Source: Pseudomonas baetica
Lineage (GTDB): Bacteria; Pseudomonadota; Gammaproteobacteria; Pseudomonadales; Pseudomonadaceae
Direction: 5' to 3'
NCBI RefSeq assembly: GCF_002813455.1
Contig: NZ_PHHE01000001.1
Coordinates: 2,852,001 to 2,916,000, forward strand
Length of the DNA stretch: 64,000 nt
Below the pieces are notes generated by a model. It searched no databases. It had not been told where the DNA came from and saw only the letters and a program-made list of their open reading frames with translations. Shown here in pieces: positions 37,923 to 47,197 of the stretch; position 1 is the first letter of the stretch, and each line of letters begins with the position of its first letter. The position numbers and the translations under genes were made by a program.

Positions 37923-37947
37923 CCAGGCGACCGCAATGGTCGCCTGG
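37923..37947 (+). terminator. Hairpin after putA
   Basis: Perfect 10-bp stem CCAGGCGACC/GGTCGCCTGG with a 5-base loop, 12 bases after the putA stop codon. There is no T tract, so it may be an RNA-stabilising or weak termination element. Confidence 0.55.
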
Positions 37948-37959
37948 CAAGTAATTCCC

Positions 37960-38051
37960 CTGTGGGAGCGGGCTTGCTCGCGAGTGCGGTAAATCAGTCG
38001 ACATCAATGTTGCCTGCCCCACCGCTTTCGCGAGCAAGCCCGCTCCCACAG
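37960..38051. repeat. REP pair after putA
   Basis: Inverted units at 37960-37984 and 38026-38051 of the GTGGGAGCGGGCTTGCTCGC form. Confidence 0.85.
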
Positions 38052-38170
38052 TTGTTATGGGGTGTTGGTTAAGTCGGCGCTCTGGCCCGACATCACGCCC
38101 ATCAATCATCCTGTTCAGCCTTTATCCGCACGCCTAGACTCGGTCCAACCCCCATTTCAGGTAGGCCGCC

Positions 38171-39973
38171 ATGTCCGAGACGCTGCTCAGTTCCCGCAAT
38201 CTGGCTTTCGAGCTGTACGAAGTCCTCGATGCCGAGGGCCTGACCCGGCGTGAGCGCTTTGCCGAACACAACCGCGAGACCTTCGACGCTGCCATCGGCA
38301 CCGCGCGCAGCATCGCCGAGAAGTACTTCGCGCCGCACAACCGCAAAGGCGACGAGCACGAGCCGCGCTATGAGGACGGGCAGGCGATTCTGATTCCCGA
38401 GGTGAAACCAGCGGTGGATGCCTTCCTCGAAGCCGGATTCCTCAATGCCGCGCGAAGTTTCGACGCCGGCGGCATGCAACTGCCTACCCTGCTGTCACAA
38501 GCCTGCTTCGCGCATTTCCAGTCGGCCAACGCGGCTTCGACGTCGTATCCGTTCCTGACCATGGGCGCGGCCAATCTGATCGAAAGCTTCGGCACCGAAG
38601 AGCAGAAACAGCGCTTCCTGCAACCGATGATCGACGGCCGTTTCTTCGGCACCATGGCCCTGACCGAGCCCCACGCCGGTTCGTCCCTGTCGGATATTCG
38701 CACCCGCGCAGAACCCGCGTCCGACGGCACGTATCGCCTCAAGGGCAACAAGATCTTCATTTCCGGCGGCGATCACCCGCTGTCGGAAAACATCGTGCAC
38801 ATGGTCCTGGCCAAACTGCCGGACGCCCCGCCGGGGGTGAAAGGCATTTCGCTGTTCATCGTGCCGAAATTCCTGGTCAACGATGACGGCAGCCTCGGCC
38901 AACGCAACGACGTGCTGCTGGCCGGGTTGTTCCACAAGATGGGCTGGCGCGGGACAACATCGACCGCACTGAACTTCGGCGATAACGGTGAGTGTGTCGG
39001 CTATCTGGTAGGCAAGCCGCATCACGGTTTGAGCTACATGTTTCAGATGATGAACGAGGCGCGGATCGGCGTTGGCATGGGCGCGGTGATGCTCGGTTAC
39101 GCCGGTTACCTGTATTCGCTGGAATACGCTCGCGAACGTCCGCAAGGCCGGGTACCGGACAGCAAGGACCCGAGCACCGCGCCCGTGGCGATCATTCAGC
39201 ACGCCGACGTCAGACGCATGCTGCTGACACAAAAGTCCTACGTCGAAGGTGCCTTTGACCTCGGGCTGTACGCCGCACGTTTGTTCGATGACACCACCAC
39301 GCTTGAAACCGAAGCCGAACGCAAGCAAGCACACGAACTGCTGGACCTGCTCACGCCGATCGTCAAATCCTGGCCGTCGGAGTTTTGCCTGAAAGCCAAC
39401 GAACTGGCGATCCAGATCCTCGGTGGCCACGGTTACACCCGTGAGTATCCGGTGGAGCAGTATTACCGCGACAACCGTTTGAACCCGATCCACGAAGGCA
39501 CCCACGGCATTCAGTCGCTGGACCTGCTCGGGCGCAAACTGGCGCAGAACGGTGGCGCCGGATTGAAGCAACTGGTTCGCCTGATCGCCGACACGGCCGA
39601 GCGCGCTAGCGCGTACGAATCGTTAACTGCGCTGCGTGAGCCGTTGGAGAAACTGGTCGCACGTCTGCAAGTGGTGACCCTCGGTTTGCTGACCGATCTG
39701 GCCCAAGGCAAGGTCAACAGCAGCCTGGCGAACTCGGCGCTGTACCTGAAGGTGTTCGGGCACACGGTGATTGGCTGGCGCTGGCTGGAGCAGGCGATTC
39801 GGGCTGAGGAAGGTTTGTTCAAAGGCAATGTGGCGGATGTCGACTTCTATAAGGGCAAGTTGCAGGCGGCGCGGTATTTCCTGACGTGGGAAGTGCCGGG
39901 CTGTCACCATGAGCTGGCGTTGCTGGAAGCGCGGGATGAGACGTGTCTGAACATGCAAGATTCGTGGTTCTGA
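38171..39973 (+). CDS. Acyl-CoA dehydrogenase, FadE-like (copy 4)
   Basis: A 600-residue acyl-CoA dehydrogenase of the same long type as the 5.4-12.6 kb cluster but clearly more distant. The N-terminus differs (MSETLLSSRNLAFELYEVLD), while ALTEPHAGSSLSDIRTRAEP, ISGGDHPLSENIVHMVLAKL and GGHGYTREYPVEQYYRDNRL are conserved. The catalytic segment reads IHEGTHGIQ, with His in place of the usual Tyr before Glu442. It stands alone after putA. Substrate unknown; the distant sequence suggests a different acyl group from the clustered copies. Confidence 0.9.
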   Translation: MSETLLSSRNLAFELYEVLDAEGLTRRERFAEHNRETFDAAIGTARSIAEKYFAPHNRKGDEHEPRYEDGQAILIPEVKPAVDAFLEAGFLNAARSFDAGGMQLPTLLSQACFAHFQSANAASTSYPFLTMGAANLIESFGTEEQKQRFLQPMIDGRFFGTMALTEPHAGSSLSDIRTRAEPASDGTYRLKGNKIFISGGDHPLSENIVHMVLAKLPDAPPGVKGISLFIVPKFLVNDDGSLGQRNDVLLAGLFHKMGWRGTTSTALNFGDNGECVGYLVGKPHHGLSYMFQMMNEARIGVGMGAVMLGYAGYLYSLEYARERPQGRVPDSKDPSTAPVAIIQHADVRRMLLTQKSYVEGAFDLGLYAARLFDDTTTLETEAERKQAHELLDLLTPIVKSWPSEFCLKANELAIQILGGHGYTREYPVEQYYRDNRLNPIHEGTHGIQSLDLLGRKLAQNGGAGLKQLVRLIADTAERASAYESLTALREPLEKLVARLQVVTLGLLTDLAQGKVNSSLANSALYLKVFGHTVIGWRWLEQAIRAEEGLFKGNVADVDFYKGKLQAARYFLTWEVPGCHHELALLEARDETCLNMQDSWF

Positions 39974-40002
39974 TCCAAATGCTGTGTAGCGGCTGATGCC
40001 GT

Positions 40003-40095
40003 CTTCGCGGGCAAGCCCGCTCCCACAGGGTTTTGTGTTGTTCACAGGGTTTGTGGATACACCGGACCCAATGTGGGAGCGAGCCTGCTCACGAA
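40003..40095. repeat. REP pair with diverged arms
   Basis: Units at 40003-40028 (TTCGCGGGCAAGCCCGCTCC) and 40071-40095 (GTGGGAGCGAGCCTGCTCAC) face each other between the convergent acyl-CoA dehydrogenase and chemoreceptor genes. Point changes in both arms weaken pairing. Confidence 0.8.
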
Positions 40096-40120
40096 GGCGT
40101 CAGTTCAAACAACATACCTT

Positions 40121-42073
40121 TCAGGACAGCTTGAACCCACCCATCTGCCGCGCCAGATCATCCGCCAACCGCTGCAACATCTGACAATCCTCACGACACG
40201 CCCGAACCTCCCCCGCAGTGGCCCTAGCCAGATCGGAAATCCCCTGCACGTTGCGATTGATCTCTTCAGTCACCGCCGATTGCTCTTCCGTCGCCGTCGC
40301 CACCTGATGGTTCATGTCACTGATGCGCTCGACCTGCCCGGTAATCGCCGTCAACGACGCCCCGGTGCGCTGGCTCGACTCTACCCCTGTGCCGGTCGCT
40401 GCCTGTCCGGTGCGCATCGACGACACAGCGTTTTCGGCGCCTTGCTTGAGGCTGCCGATCATCTGCTGGATCTCGTCGGTGGACGCTTGAGTCCGTCGCG
40501 CCAAGGTACGCACTTCGTCCGCCACCACCGCAAATCCTCGGCCCATGTCGCCGGCACGTGCCGCTTCGATGGCAGCGTTCAGCGCCAACAGATTGGTCTG
40601 TTCAGAGACACCACGAATCACCGCCAGCACCGAATCGATCGACGCCACCTGATCCGCCAACTCACCCACAGCGCCGGCCGCCAGACCGATCTCATCGGAC
40701 ATGCTTTCTATATGTCGAATCGAACCGCCGACCACTTCCCGCGCCTGCATCGCTTCATCCCGAGCGATTTGCGAAGCGAGCGCCGCGTTGCCGGCGTTCT
40801 GGGCGATTTCCTGCACGGTCAGGCCCATTTCGTGGACAGCCGTGGCGACCATGTCAGTCATTTCCTGCTGACGGCCGGAACGTTCGGCGGTGTTTTCAAC
40901 GACTTTTGCTACCTGGCCAACAGCCGTGCGCAAGCGCTCGCTGGTGGTCAGCACTTCACCGATCATCCCGCGCTGACTGTCGAGGAAGCGGTTGAAGCCA
41001 CGGGCAAGGTCGCCCAGTTCATCGGCGCGACTGGAATCTAACCGATGGGTCAAATCTCCCCCACCGCTACCGATTGCTACCAGTGCGGCTGTTACCTGAC
41101 GAATCGGCCGCACCAGACCTTGGGCCAGCCACACGATCAGCGCCAGACACACCAACGCCACCGCCAGACCGATGCCGCCGCTCATCCACATTGCGTTGCG
41201 GGCTTCGGCATAGATCTGCGCCTGCGGCACTTCGGCCACCAGTGTCCAGCCTAAATCGCGCAGCGGCAGGCTGAAGGCGAGGAAGTCTTCGCCGTCGCGC
41301 TTAAAGCTGCTGGTCACGGCAACTGCCTTTGAGGTGGAGAGCTGCCCCATGACCGACTGCGCCGCATCGGCACCGATCTGCTCGCTCAAGGTGCGTTTGC
41401 CGCTCAATTGCGCTTCAGGATGCACCTGAATCAAACCGTCGGAACGCACGAGATAGACCTTGCCGCGCTCGCCAAAGCTGAAGTTGTGGATCAACTCCGA
41501 AAGCTCTTTCATGCTCAGACCCAACCCGGCAACACCCACCACTTTGCCGGCCTGCTCGACCTTCAAATCGATGAACAGCGCCAGCTCCCCGGTAGCTCCA
41601 TCGTTGTCGATATTGAGGGTGCGCGGCTGGTTGCTGTCGAGGAAGGAATAGAACCAGGCATCGGCCGGCTTGGCGCGACTGAGGGTGCGATCCAGGCCTT
41701 TTTCGGTGATGTAGTGATTGGATTCGGTGCCGATGATCAAAGCGGTAAATGCCTTGTGTTCGGCGCGGATGCCTTCCAGATACTGCGCGAAGGCCGCCGT
41801 TTTGCTGCTGTCTTCACCCGCTGCCAACCAGTCGCGCACCATGGAATTGCTGGCGATGTCTTTAGCGGCGGTGAGGGGTTGGACGAGGATGCGCTCAATG
41901 TCGTTGCGCGTCGCTTCAATGCTCGACGGCAGTGCTTGTTCGACCAGATAGCTCTGGGCGAGGCGGTTGACCACCAGGGTATAAATGCCAACCACGATCA
42001 GGATACTGACCAGCAGGGCCGTGCCCATGCTGAGAATCAGCTGCCATTGAATACTGCGTCGCCACAACTGCAT
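40121..42073 (-). CDS. Methyl-accepting chemotaxis protein with double-CACHE-type sensor
   Basis: A 650-residue chemoreceptor. TM1 is about residues 10-32, the periplasmic sensor about 33-290 (CACHE pattern [36 protein letters not shown]), and TM2 about 298-320, followed by HAMP. The signalling domain tip is [20 protein letters not shown]. It should steer swimming via CheW/CheA; the ligand is unknown, with amino acids or organic acids typical of the class. The ATG at 42073 ([11 protein letters not shown]) is chosen over 42133 from the first helix. A TTGTATACAA palindrome lies upstream, and no FliA promoter is apparent there, unlike the second receptor. Confidence 0.92.
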   Translation of the reverse strand: MQLWRRSIQWQLILSMGTALLVSILIVVGIYTLVVNRLAQSYLVEQALPSSIEATRNDIERILVQPLTAAKDIASNSMVRDWLAAGEDSSKTAAFAQYLEGIRAEHKAFTALIIGTESNHYITEKGLDRTLSRAKPADAWFYSFLDSNQPRTLNIDNDGATGELALFIDLKVEQAGKVVGVAGLGLSMKELSELIHNFSFGERGKVYLVRSDGLIQVHPEAQLSGKRTLSEQIGADAAQSVMGQLSTSKAVAVTSSFKRDGEDFLAFSLPLRDLGWTLVAEVPQAQIYAEARNAMWMSGGIGLAVALVCLALIVWLAQGLVRPIRQVTAALVAIGSGGGDLTHRLDSSRADELGDLARGFNRFLDSQRGMIGEVLTTSERLRTAVGQVAKVVENTAERSGRQQEMTDMVATAVHEMGLTVQEIAQNAGNAALASQIARDEAMQAREVVGGSIRHIESMSDEIGLAAGAVGELADQVASIDSVLAVIRGVSEQTNLLALNAAIEAARAGDMGRGFAVVADEVRTLARRTQASTDEIQQMIGSLKQGAENAVSSMRTGQAATGTGVESSQRTGASLTAITGQVERISDMNHQVATATEEQSAVTEEINRNVQGISDLARATAGEVRACREDCQMLQRLADDLARQMGGFKLS

Positions 42074-42144
42074 GGAGCACCCCCAAAGAATAAGTGGCTG
42101 AAACAATGCAACAGCCGTGCCGATCGCATACAAAAATCAAAATA

Positions 42145-42156
42145 ATTGTATACAAT
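42145..42156. promoter_or_regulatory. GntR-type palindrome upstream of the chemoreceptor
   Basis: ATTGTATACAAT is a perfect 12-base palindrome of the type bound by many GntR-family regulators. It lies 72 bases upstream of the minus-strand chemoreceptor start, in a 210-base divergent region. Confidence 0.4.
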
Positions 42157-42194
42157 CAAACAAATACGCGCAGCTGAATCGATACACTGTTATT

Positions 42195-42210
42195 TCTAAC
42201 AGTTGTTAGA
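42195..42210. promoter_or_regulatory. Inverted repeat upstream of the unknown 118-residue gene
   Basis: TCTAACA-GT-TGTTAGA, 7-base perfect arms, 74 bases upstream of the plus-strand ATG at 42284. Possible operator; no regulator can be assigned. Confidence 0.35.
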
Positions 42211-42283
42211 TTTCATGAGAAAGAAAACACTGCCGGTGGATATTCAATGAGTGACCACTCGATAAGTGCACAGGGGAAAACCC

Positions 42284-42640
42284 ATGAAACTGAATGAAGG
42301 CGCAAATAAACAACCTGTTACTGAAGCCGAAATGTCCAAGTATCTCAAGCCGGGAGACGAAGTCTCATTTGGAGACGGGAGGGGCAACGCGAGAGTCATC
42401 TCAAAAACGCTGATCAGCGAGGGTGATGATTGGAAACTGCAGTTAATACTAATGGATTTAGCTGACGGCAAGCCCCGTCCGGTAGAGACGGCTCCATCAA
42501 GCCTGAGCGAAATCGCGAAATATTTAACAAAGGGCGACTTAGTGATCCATCCCTCCGGGACCGGGCGTGTTGCCTTCCTACTGTTCCAAGCGAACGACGA
42601 AGGTAAGTTTGATACGATAATTATGCTTGATGAGCAATAA
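42284..42640 (+). CDS. Hypothetical protein, 118 residues
   Basis: I do not recognise this protein. It is hydrophilic, has no signal peptide or membrane helix and no Cys, and begins MKLNEGANKQPVTEAEMSKY. Two similar stretches are visible: MSKYLKPGDEVSF with a following GRGNARV, and IAKYLTKGDLVIHPS with GTGRVAF, each joining (S/A)KYL(K/T)(P/K)GD(E/L)V to a G(R/T)G(N/R)(A/V) turn. This suggests an internal duplication of a small beta domain. The base composition is visibly more AT-rich than its neighbours, so it may have been acquired. The ATG at 42284 follows AGGGGAAAACCC. It converges on zapA and lies between an inverted repeat and a hairpin. Confidence 0.7.
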   Translation: MKLNEGANKQPVTEAEMSKYLKPGDEVSFGDGRGNARVISKTLISEGDDWKLQLILMDLADGKPRPVETAPSSLSEIAKYLTKGDLVIHPSGTGRVAFLLFQANDEGKFDTIIMLDEQ

Positions 42641-42670
42641 AAGAACTGGGGCAGGATCGCTGATTTTCTG

Positions 42671-42689
42671 GGGGGAGAAACCCTCCCCC
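42671..42689. terminator. Hairpin between convergent hypothetical gene and zapA
   Basis: GGGGGAG pairs with CTCCCCC around a 5-base loop, between the stop codons of the two convergent genes. No long T tract; possibly a shared terminator. Confidence 0.5.
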
Positions 42690-42744
42690 TGATTTCCATT
42701 GCGCGTTCGCGCCTCTGCCAGATCAGTTTGTTATCAACGCTTTT

Positions 42745-43047
42745 TCAACCCTGACCCATTGTTTTGGCAATGACATCTACCGTGGCGCTGACTTGCTCTT
42801 GGTAACGGTCGAGTTCTTCCTGATGCTGCTTCTTCATTTCGATCTGCTGCGAGCACAGATTCATTGCCGCCAGCACAAGCAGGCGGTCACCGATCAGCGT
42901 CGGGTATTTCCTTTTGGTGTCCGCCAACGCGGCCTTGAGCATCAAAGCGGCGTCCAGCAGGGTCTGTTCTTCCCCGGCCGGTGCCTTGATCGAATAGTCC
43001 TCCCCAAGAATGGAGACAACTTTTACCCCTGCTGTGTGGTGGTTCAT
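42745..43047 (-). CDS. zapA: Cell division protein ZapA
   Basis: A 100-residue ZapA, which binds FtsZ and bundles its filaments at the division ring. Family features are GVKVVSILGEDYSIKAPAGEE at the start and a C-terminal coiled coil (about 55-95). Its ATG overlaps the stop codon of the small coiled-coil gene upstream by four bases (ATGA). In many pseudomonads the 6S RNA gene follows zapA; I see no recognisable 6S RNA in the 104 bases before the convergent gene. Confidence 0.94.
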   Translation of the reverse strand: MNHHTAGVKVVSILGEDYSIKAPAGEEQTLLDAALMLKAALADTKRKYPTLIGDRLLVLAAMNLCSQQIEMKKQHQEELDRYQEQVSATVDVIAKTMGQG

Positions 43048-43274
43048 GCGCTGACAGGACCTGCGTTGACGCGATCAACCAGGGCTTGAATGCGTGCTGC
43101 AGTGGCGCCGTGCTTCTCTTCCTGCTCCATCAGGCTCAGTTGCAGGCTTTCGTTTTCATCCTTGGCCTGGGCCAGTTCCGTGGACAGAGTCTGGTTGGTT
43201 TGCGCAAGGCTCTGGTTCTGTTGCACCAGATCGCTGACGAGCTGTTCCAATTGGCTGAGGGATGCTTCCAACAT
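43044..43274 (-). CDS. ZapB-like small coiled-coil protein (TIGR02449 family)
   Basis: A 76-residue protein that is almost entirely coiled coil (MLEASLSQLEQLVSDLVQQN, TELAQAKDENESLQLSLMEQ). It matches the small family always placed before zapA in Pseudomonas and is similar in size and shape to the division factor ZapB, so a role in the division ring is inferred from context. Translationally coupled to zapA through an ATGA overlap. Confidence 0.87.
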   Translation of the reverse strand: MLEASLSQLEQLVSDLVQQNQSLAQTNQTLSTELAQAKDENESLQLSLMEQEEKHGATAARIQALVDRVNAGPVSA

Positions 43275-43469
43275 TTTTGATCTTCCAAGCGTTTTTCAAA
43301 GGGCGCGTACGATAAAGAAAAGTCACCACGGATGCCAGGGTTAAACCGGCGCAAGGCCTTGATTTTCCTGGTGGGCGAACGTTCTCACGAGTTTAAAAGA
43401 CTGTCATCTGCCGATCTGGTTCCTGCACTTCGTCGCCCCGGGGGCGCTGCGACAAAGACGCACACGCGC

Positions 43470-43496
43470 TCAAGAGTTAAGCCGTATGACCGATAA
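43470..43496 (+). promoter_or_regulatory. FliA (sigma-28) type promoter of the second chemoreceptor
   Basis: TCAAGAGT-N11-ACCGATAA matches the Pseudomonas flagellar sigma factor pattern (TCAAG..., then GCCGATAA) with the standard 11-base gap. It lies 58 bases before the receptor start codon, in line with class IV flagellar control. Confidence 0.65.
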
Positions 43497-43554
43497 GTCA
43501 TCCATACAGTAGTCTCAGCCCGCATGGATGCGGCCCTTTCTTGGTATCCGCACC

Positions 43555-45180
43555 ATGTCCCTTCGCAATATGAACATCGCCCCCCGGGCGTTTACCGGCT
43601 TCGCCCTGATCGGCGGCCTGATGCTGATTCTCGGCGTATTCGCCTTGAACCAGATGAGCAAAATTCGCGGCGCCGCAGAGCTCATCACCACCAGCAGCGT
43701 GCCAAGCATCAAGAGCCTTGATGAATTCACTCAGCTGACGTTACGTCTGCGCGTGTTGTCGTATCGTTTGCTGGTCAACCGCGAACCGGACTTGCAACAG
43801 AAGACCATCGAGTTGCTGGACATGCGTAATCAGCAGATCAGCGCAGCCCAGAGAGAATACGAGCCGGTGATTGCCAGCCCGCAGGAACGCGCGGAATACG
43901 ATCAATATGTGCAGTTGCTGGGCCAGTACCGCCAGATCGAAGACCGGATGAAAACCCTGTCGCGCAACAATCAGGTGGATGGACTGCGCAACCTGATCAA
44001 CACCGAGTTGCTGGACAACTCCGAAGCGATGAATACCGTACTCAATAGCTTGATGCAGCTCAACGGGCGTCAGATCAGCGAAACCAATCAAAAAGCCGCT
44101 GAACAGTACTCATCGGCGTTCGACCTGGTGGTCACTCTGCTAGTGATCGCCACCGGCCTGACCTTTCTGTTCGCCTGGCTGCTGACCACCAGCATCACAC
44201 GGCCGATTGCCAAGGCACTGGATGCCGCTGAAACCATTGCCGAGGGCAACCTGACACAGTCGATCCACGTCGACGGCTCCGACGAAGCCGGGCGCCTGCT
44301 GGCGGCCATGGCCAAGATGCAATCGAAGCTGCGCGATACCTTGCAGCGGATCTCCGGTTCGGCCACGCAGCTTGCATCGGCTGCGGAAGAACTCAACAGC
44401 GTCACCGACGAAAGCGCCCGTGGCCTGACTCAGCAAAACAACGAAATCGAACAGGCTGCTACCGCCGTCAACGAAATGACCAGCGCGGTGGAAGAAGTGG
44501 CGCGCAACGCGGTGAGCACTTCGGAAGCTTCGAAGAACGCCACCACCTCTGCCGGCGACGGCCGTGACCTCGTGCAGGAAACCGTCAGCGCCATTGAACG
44601 CATGAGTGCCGATGTGCAGAGCACAGCAAGCCTGATCGGCGATCTGGCCAACGAATCCCGCGACATCGGCAAGGTGCTGGACGTGATCCGTGGTCTGGCT
44701 GACCAGACCAACCTGCTGGCCCTGAACGCTGCAATCGAAGCTGCGCGTGCCGGTGAAGCGGGTCGTGGTTTTGCGGTGGTGGCTGACGAAGTTCGTGCCC
44801 TAGCGCACCGTACCCAGCAGTCGACCAGCGAAATCGAACGGATGATCGGCAGCATTCAGAGCGGCACTGAACACGCTGTGGATTCGATGCGTAACAGCAC
44901 CGAGCGCGCCGAATCGACTTTGAACATTGCCCGTGGCGCCGGCATGTCGCTGGACACCATCAACACCGCCATCGTCGAGATCAACGAGCGCAACCTAGTG
45001 ATCGCCAGCGCCGCCGAAGAACAAGCGCAAGTGGCGCGGGAAGTGGATCGCAATCTGGTGAACATCCGCGATCTGTCGGTGCAGTCGGCGACCGGGGCGA
45101 ATCAGACCAGTGCGGCGAGCAACGAACTGTCGCGATTGGCGCTGGATCTGAACAATATGGTTGGGCGGTTCAGCCTCTAA
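43555..45180 (+). CDS. Methyl-accepting chemotaxis protein, four-helix-bundle sensor
   Basis: A 541-residue chemoreceptor. TM1 is about residues 10-32, the periplasmic four-helix bundle about 33-190 ([20 protein letters not shown]), and TM2 about 192-213 ([19 protein letters not shown]), with HAMP to about 265. The cytoplasmic hairpin tip is [20 protein letters not shown]. The ligand is not predictable. The start at 43555 ([13 protein letters not shown]) is chosen from the receptor N-terminus although the ribosome site is weak; the ATG at 43528 is an alternative. A FliA-type promoter precedes it. Confidence 0.93.
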   Translation: MSLRNMNIAPRAFTGFALIGGLMLILGVFALNQMSKIRGAAELITTSSVPSIKSLDEFTQLTLRLRVLSYRLLVNREPDLQQKTIELLDMRNQQISAAQREYEPVIASPQERAEYDQYVQLLGQYRQIEDRMKTLSRNNQVDGLRNLINTELLDNSEAMNTVLNSLMQLNGRQISETNQKAAEQYSSAFDLVVTLLVIATGLTFLFAWLLTTSITRPIAKALDAAETIAEGNLTQSIHVDGSDEAGRLLAAMAKMQSKLRDTLQRISGSATQLASAAEELNSVTDESARGLTQQNNEIEQAATAVNEMTSAVEEVARNAVSTSEASKNATTSAGDGRDLVQETVSAIERMSADVQSTASLIGDLANESRDIGKVLDVIRGLADQTNLLALNAAIEAARAGEAGRGFAVVADEVRALAHRTQQSTSEIERMIGSIQSGTEHAVDSMRNSTERAESTLNIARGAGMSLDTINTAIVEINERNLVIASAAEEQAQVAREVDRNLVNIRDLSVQSATGANQTSAASNELSRLALDLNNMVGRFSL

Positions 45181-45199
45181 ACCTGCCTGCTCTGCTGTC

Positions 45200-45304
45200 G
45201 ATCGTTCCCATGCTCTGCGTGGGAATGCAGCCGGGGACGCTCCGCGTCCCAAGCGGACGCAGAGCGTCCATTGAGGCATTCCCACGCAGAGCGTGGGAAC
45301 GATC
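45200..45304. repeat. Composite inverted repeat (GATCGTTCCCA family)
   Basis: The outer arms, GATCGTTCCCATGCTCTGCG at the left and the complementary GCAGAGCGTGGGAACGATC at the right, enclose an inner inverted repeat (GACGCTCCGCGTCC/GGACGCAGAGCGTC). It differs from the GTGGGAGC-type REP units in this window and is the only copy here. It lies just upstream of the antiporter promoter region. Confidence 0.8.
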
Positions 45305-45328
45305 AACGGCCCCAGCGCAAAAAGCTTT

Positions 45329-45359
45329 TTGACAGCATCACATTTCAACAGGTTAGAAT
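45329..45359 (+). promoter_or_regulatory. Candidate sigma-70 promoter of the antiporter gene
   Basis: TTGACA (45329-45334) and TAGAAT (45354-45359) are good elements, but the 19-base spacing is longer than optimal. It is 62 bases upstream of the TTG start. Confidence 0.4.
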
Positions 45360-45420
45360 CGCTGGCACGCAGACTGCATGGTCAGTTTGTGCCCGTCTTT
45401 ACGCTTCTGGAGTACTGCCT

Positions 45421-47163
45421 TTGAATGCGACGACCATCAACAGCCTGTTCTTGATCGGCGCGTTGCTGGTAGGCGCAAGCATTCTTGTCAGCTCTCTGTC
45501 TTCCCGTCTCGGCATCCCGATTCTGGTCATCATTCTCGCGGTCGGCATGGCGGCCGGGGTCGATGGCGGCGGGATTATTTTCGATAATTACCCGACGGCC
45601 TATCTGGTCGGCAACCTCGCCCTGGCGGTGATTCTGCTCGACGGCGGCTTGCGCACGCGGGTTTCCAGTTTCCGCGTGGCGTTGTGGCCGGCGTTGTCGC
45701 TGGCCACGGTCGGGGTGTTGATCACCACCGGGCTGACCGGCATGGCGGCGGCGTGGCTGTTCGATCTGAACTTGATTCAAGGTCTGCTGATCGGCGCCAT
45801 CGTCGGTTCGACCGACGCCGCAGCGGTGTTTTCGCTGCTCGGCGGCAAGGGCCTGAACGAACGGGTGACCGCCACCCTGGAAATCGAATCCGGCAGCAAC
45901 GATCCGATGGCGGTGTTTCTCACCGTCACCCTGATCGACATGCTCGCCAGCGGCCAGACCGGCCTGCACTGGAGCCTGCTGACCCACTTGATCCGCGAGT
46001 TCGGTATCGGTGGCGTCATTGGTCTGGGCGGTGGCTGGCTGATGCTGCAGCTGGTCAACCGGATCAACCTCGCCGCCGGCCTGTATCCGATTCTGGTGAT
46101 CGCCGGTGGTCTGGTGGTGTTCGCCCTGACCAACGCCTTGCACGGCAGCGGCTTCCTCGCGGTGTACCTTTGCGGTCTGGTGATCGGCAACCGCCCGGTG
46201 CGCAGCCGCCACGGCATTCTGCACATGCTCGATGGCATGGCGTGGCTGGCGCAGATCGGCATGTTCCTGGTACTGGGGCTGCTGGTCACGCCGCACGATC
46301 TGTTGCCAATCGCCCTGCCAGCCCTCGGCCTTGCGCTGTGGATGATTCTGTTCGCGCGGCCGCTGTCAGTGGTCGTTGGCCTGCTGCCGTTCAAGGCCTT
46401 CCATGGTCGCGAGAAAGCCTTTATTTCCTGGGTTGGCCTGCGTGGCGCGGTACCGATCATTCTCGCGGTGTTCCCGTTGATGGCGGGGCTGCCGAATGCG
46501 CAGCTGTACTTCAACCTCGCGTTCTTTATCGTGCTGGTGTCTCTGCTGGTGCAGGGCACGAGCCTGCCGTGGGTGGCCAAACTGCTGAAGGTGACGGTAC
46601 CGCCGGAGCCCGCGCCGATTTCCCGATCCGCACTGGAAGTGCACATCACCAGCGAGTGGGAGCTGTTCGTTTACAAGCTCGGCGCCGAGAAATGGTGCAT
46701 CGGTTCGCCCCTGCGCGAGCTGAAAATGCCCGAAGGTACACGGATCGCCGCGCTGTTTCGTGGCCAGCAACTGCTCCATCCGTCGGGTAGTACGGTGCTG
46801 GAGGTCGATGATTTGCTGTGTGTCATCGGCCATGAACACAACTTGCCGGCTCTCGGGAAACTGTTCAGCCAGGCGCCGCAACGCGGCCTCGATCTGCGTT
46901 TCTTCGGCGACTTCGTGCTCGAAGGAGACGCCCAGCTTAAAGCGGTGGCAGCGCTTTATGGCTTGCCGGCCGAAGGCATCGACCCAGACATGACCCTCGG
47001 CACCTTCATTGCCCATAAAGTCGGCGGTGCGCCGATCGTCGGTGACCAGGTGGAGTGGAACAACACCCACTGGACAGTTGCAGTCATGGACGGGAACAAG
47101 ATCGGCAAAGTGGGCGTCAGATTCCCCGAAGGAAGTCGCCCGGGCCCCGGGCTCTTCCTCTAA
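45421..47163 (+). CDS. nhaP2: K+/H+ antiporter of the CvrA/NhaP2 type
   Basis: A 580-residue cation:proton antiporter. Residues 1-400 form about 12-13 membrane helices with [20 protein letters not shown] and [20 protein letters not shown], the CPA1 ion-binding region. They are followed by a TrkA-C-like domain and a C-terminal CorC/HlyC-like domain (about 490-580), as in NhaP2/CvrA, which expels K+ at low osmolarity. The start is TTG at 45421 with GGAG before it: the protein then begins directly with the first helix ([17 protein letters not shown]). The open frame further upstream runs through the repeat and is not coding. Confidence 0.9.
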   Translation: MNATTINSLFLIGALLVGASILVSSLSSRLGIPILVIILAVGMAAGVDGGGIIFDNYPTAYLVGNLALAVILLDGGLRTRVSSFRVALWPALSLATVGVLITTGLTGMAAAWLFDLNLIQGLLIGAIVGSTDAAAVFSLLGGKGLNERVTATLEIESGSNDPMAVFLTVTLIDMLASGQTGLHWSLLTHLIREFGIGGVIGLGGGWLMLQLVNRINLAAGLYPILVIAGGLVVFALTNALHGSGFLAVYLCGLVIGNRPVRSRHGILHMLDGMAWLAQIGMFLVLGLLVTPHDLLPIALPALGLALWMILFARPLSVVVGLLPFKAFHGREKAFISWVGLRGAVPIILAVFPLMAGLPNAQLYFNLAFFIVLVSLLVQGTSLPWVAKLLKVTVPPEPAPISRSALEVHITSEWELFVYKLGAEKWCIGSPLRELKMPEGTRIAALFRGQQLLHPSGSTVLEVDDLLCVIGHEHNLPALGKLFSQAPQRGLDLRFFGDFVLEGDAQLKAVAALYGLPAEGIDPDMTLGTFIAHKVGGAPIVGDQVEWNNTHWTVAVMDGNKIGKVGVRFPEGSRPGPGLFL

Positions 47164-47197
47164 ACTGCGTCCACTATCACTTGCTCGACCGGTCTCT

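Noticed and set aside
42641..42744. 6S RNA gene after zapA
   Set aside because: The gap is only 104 bases, shorter than 6S RNA (about 180 nt), and holds just a GC hairpin.
43391..43417. Second FliA-type promoter (TAAA followed by GCCGATCT) before the chemoreceptor
   Set aside because: Spacing between the two elements is too short and the -35 part does not fit; the site at 43470-43496 is better.
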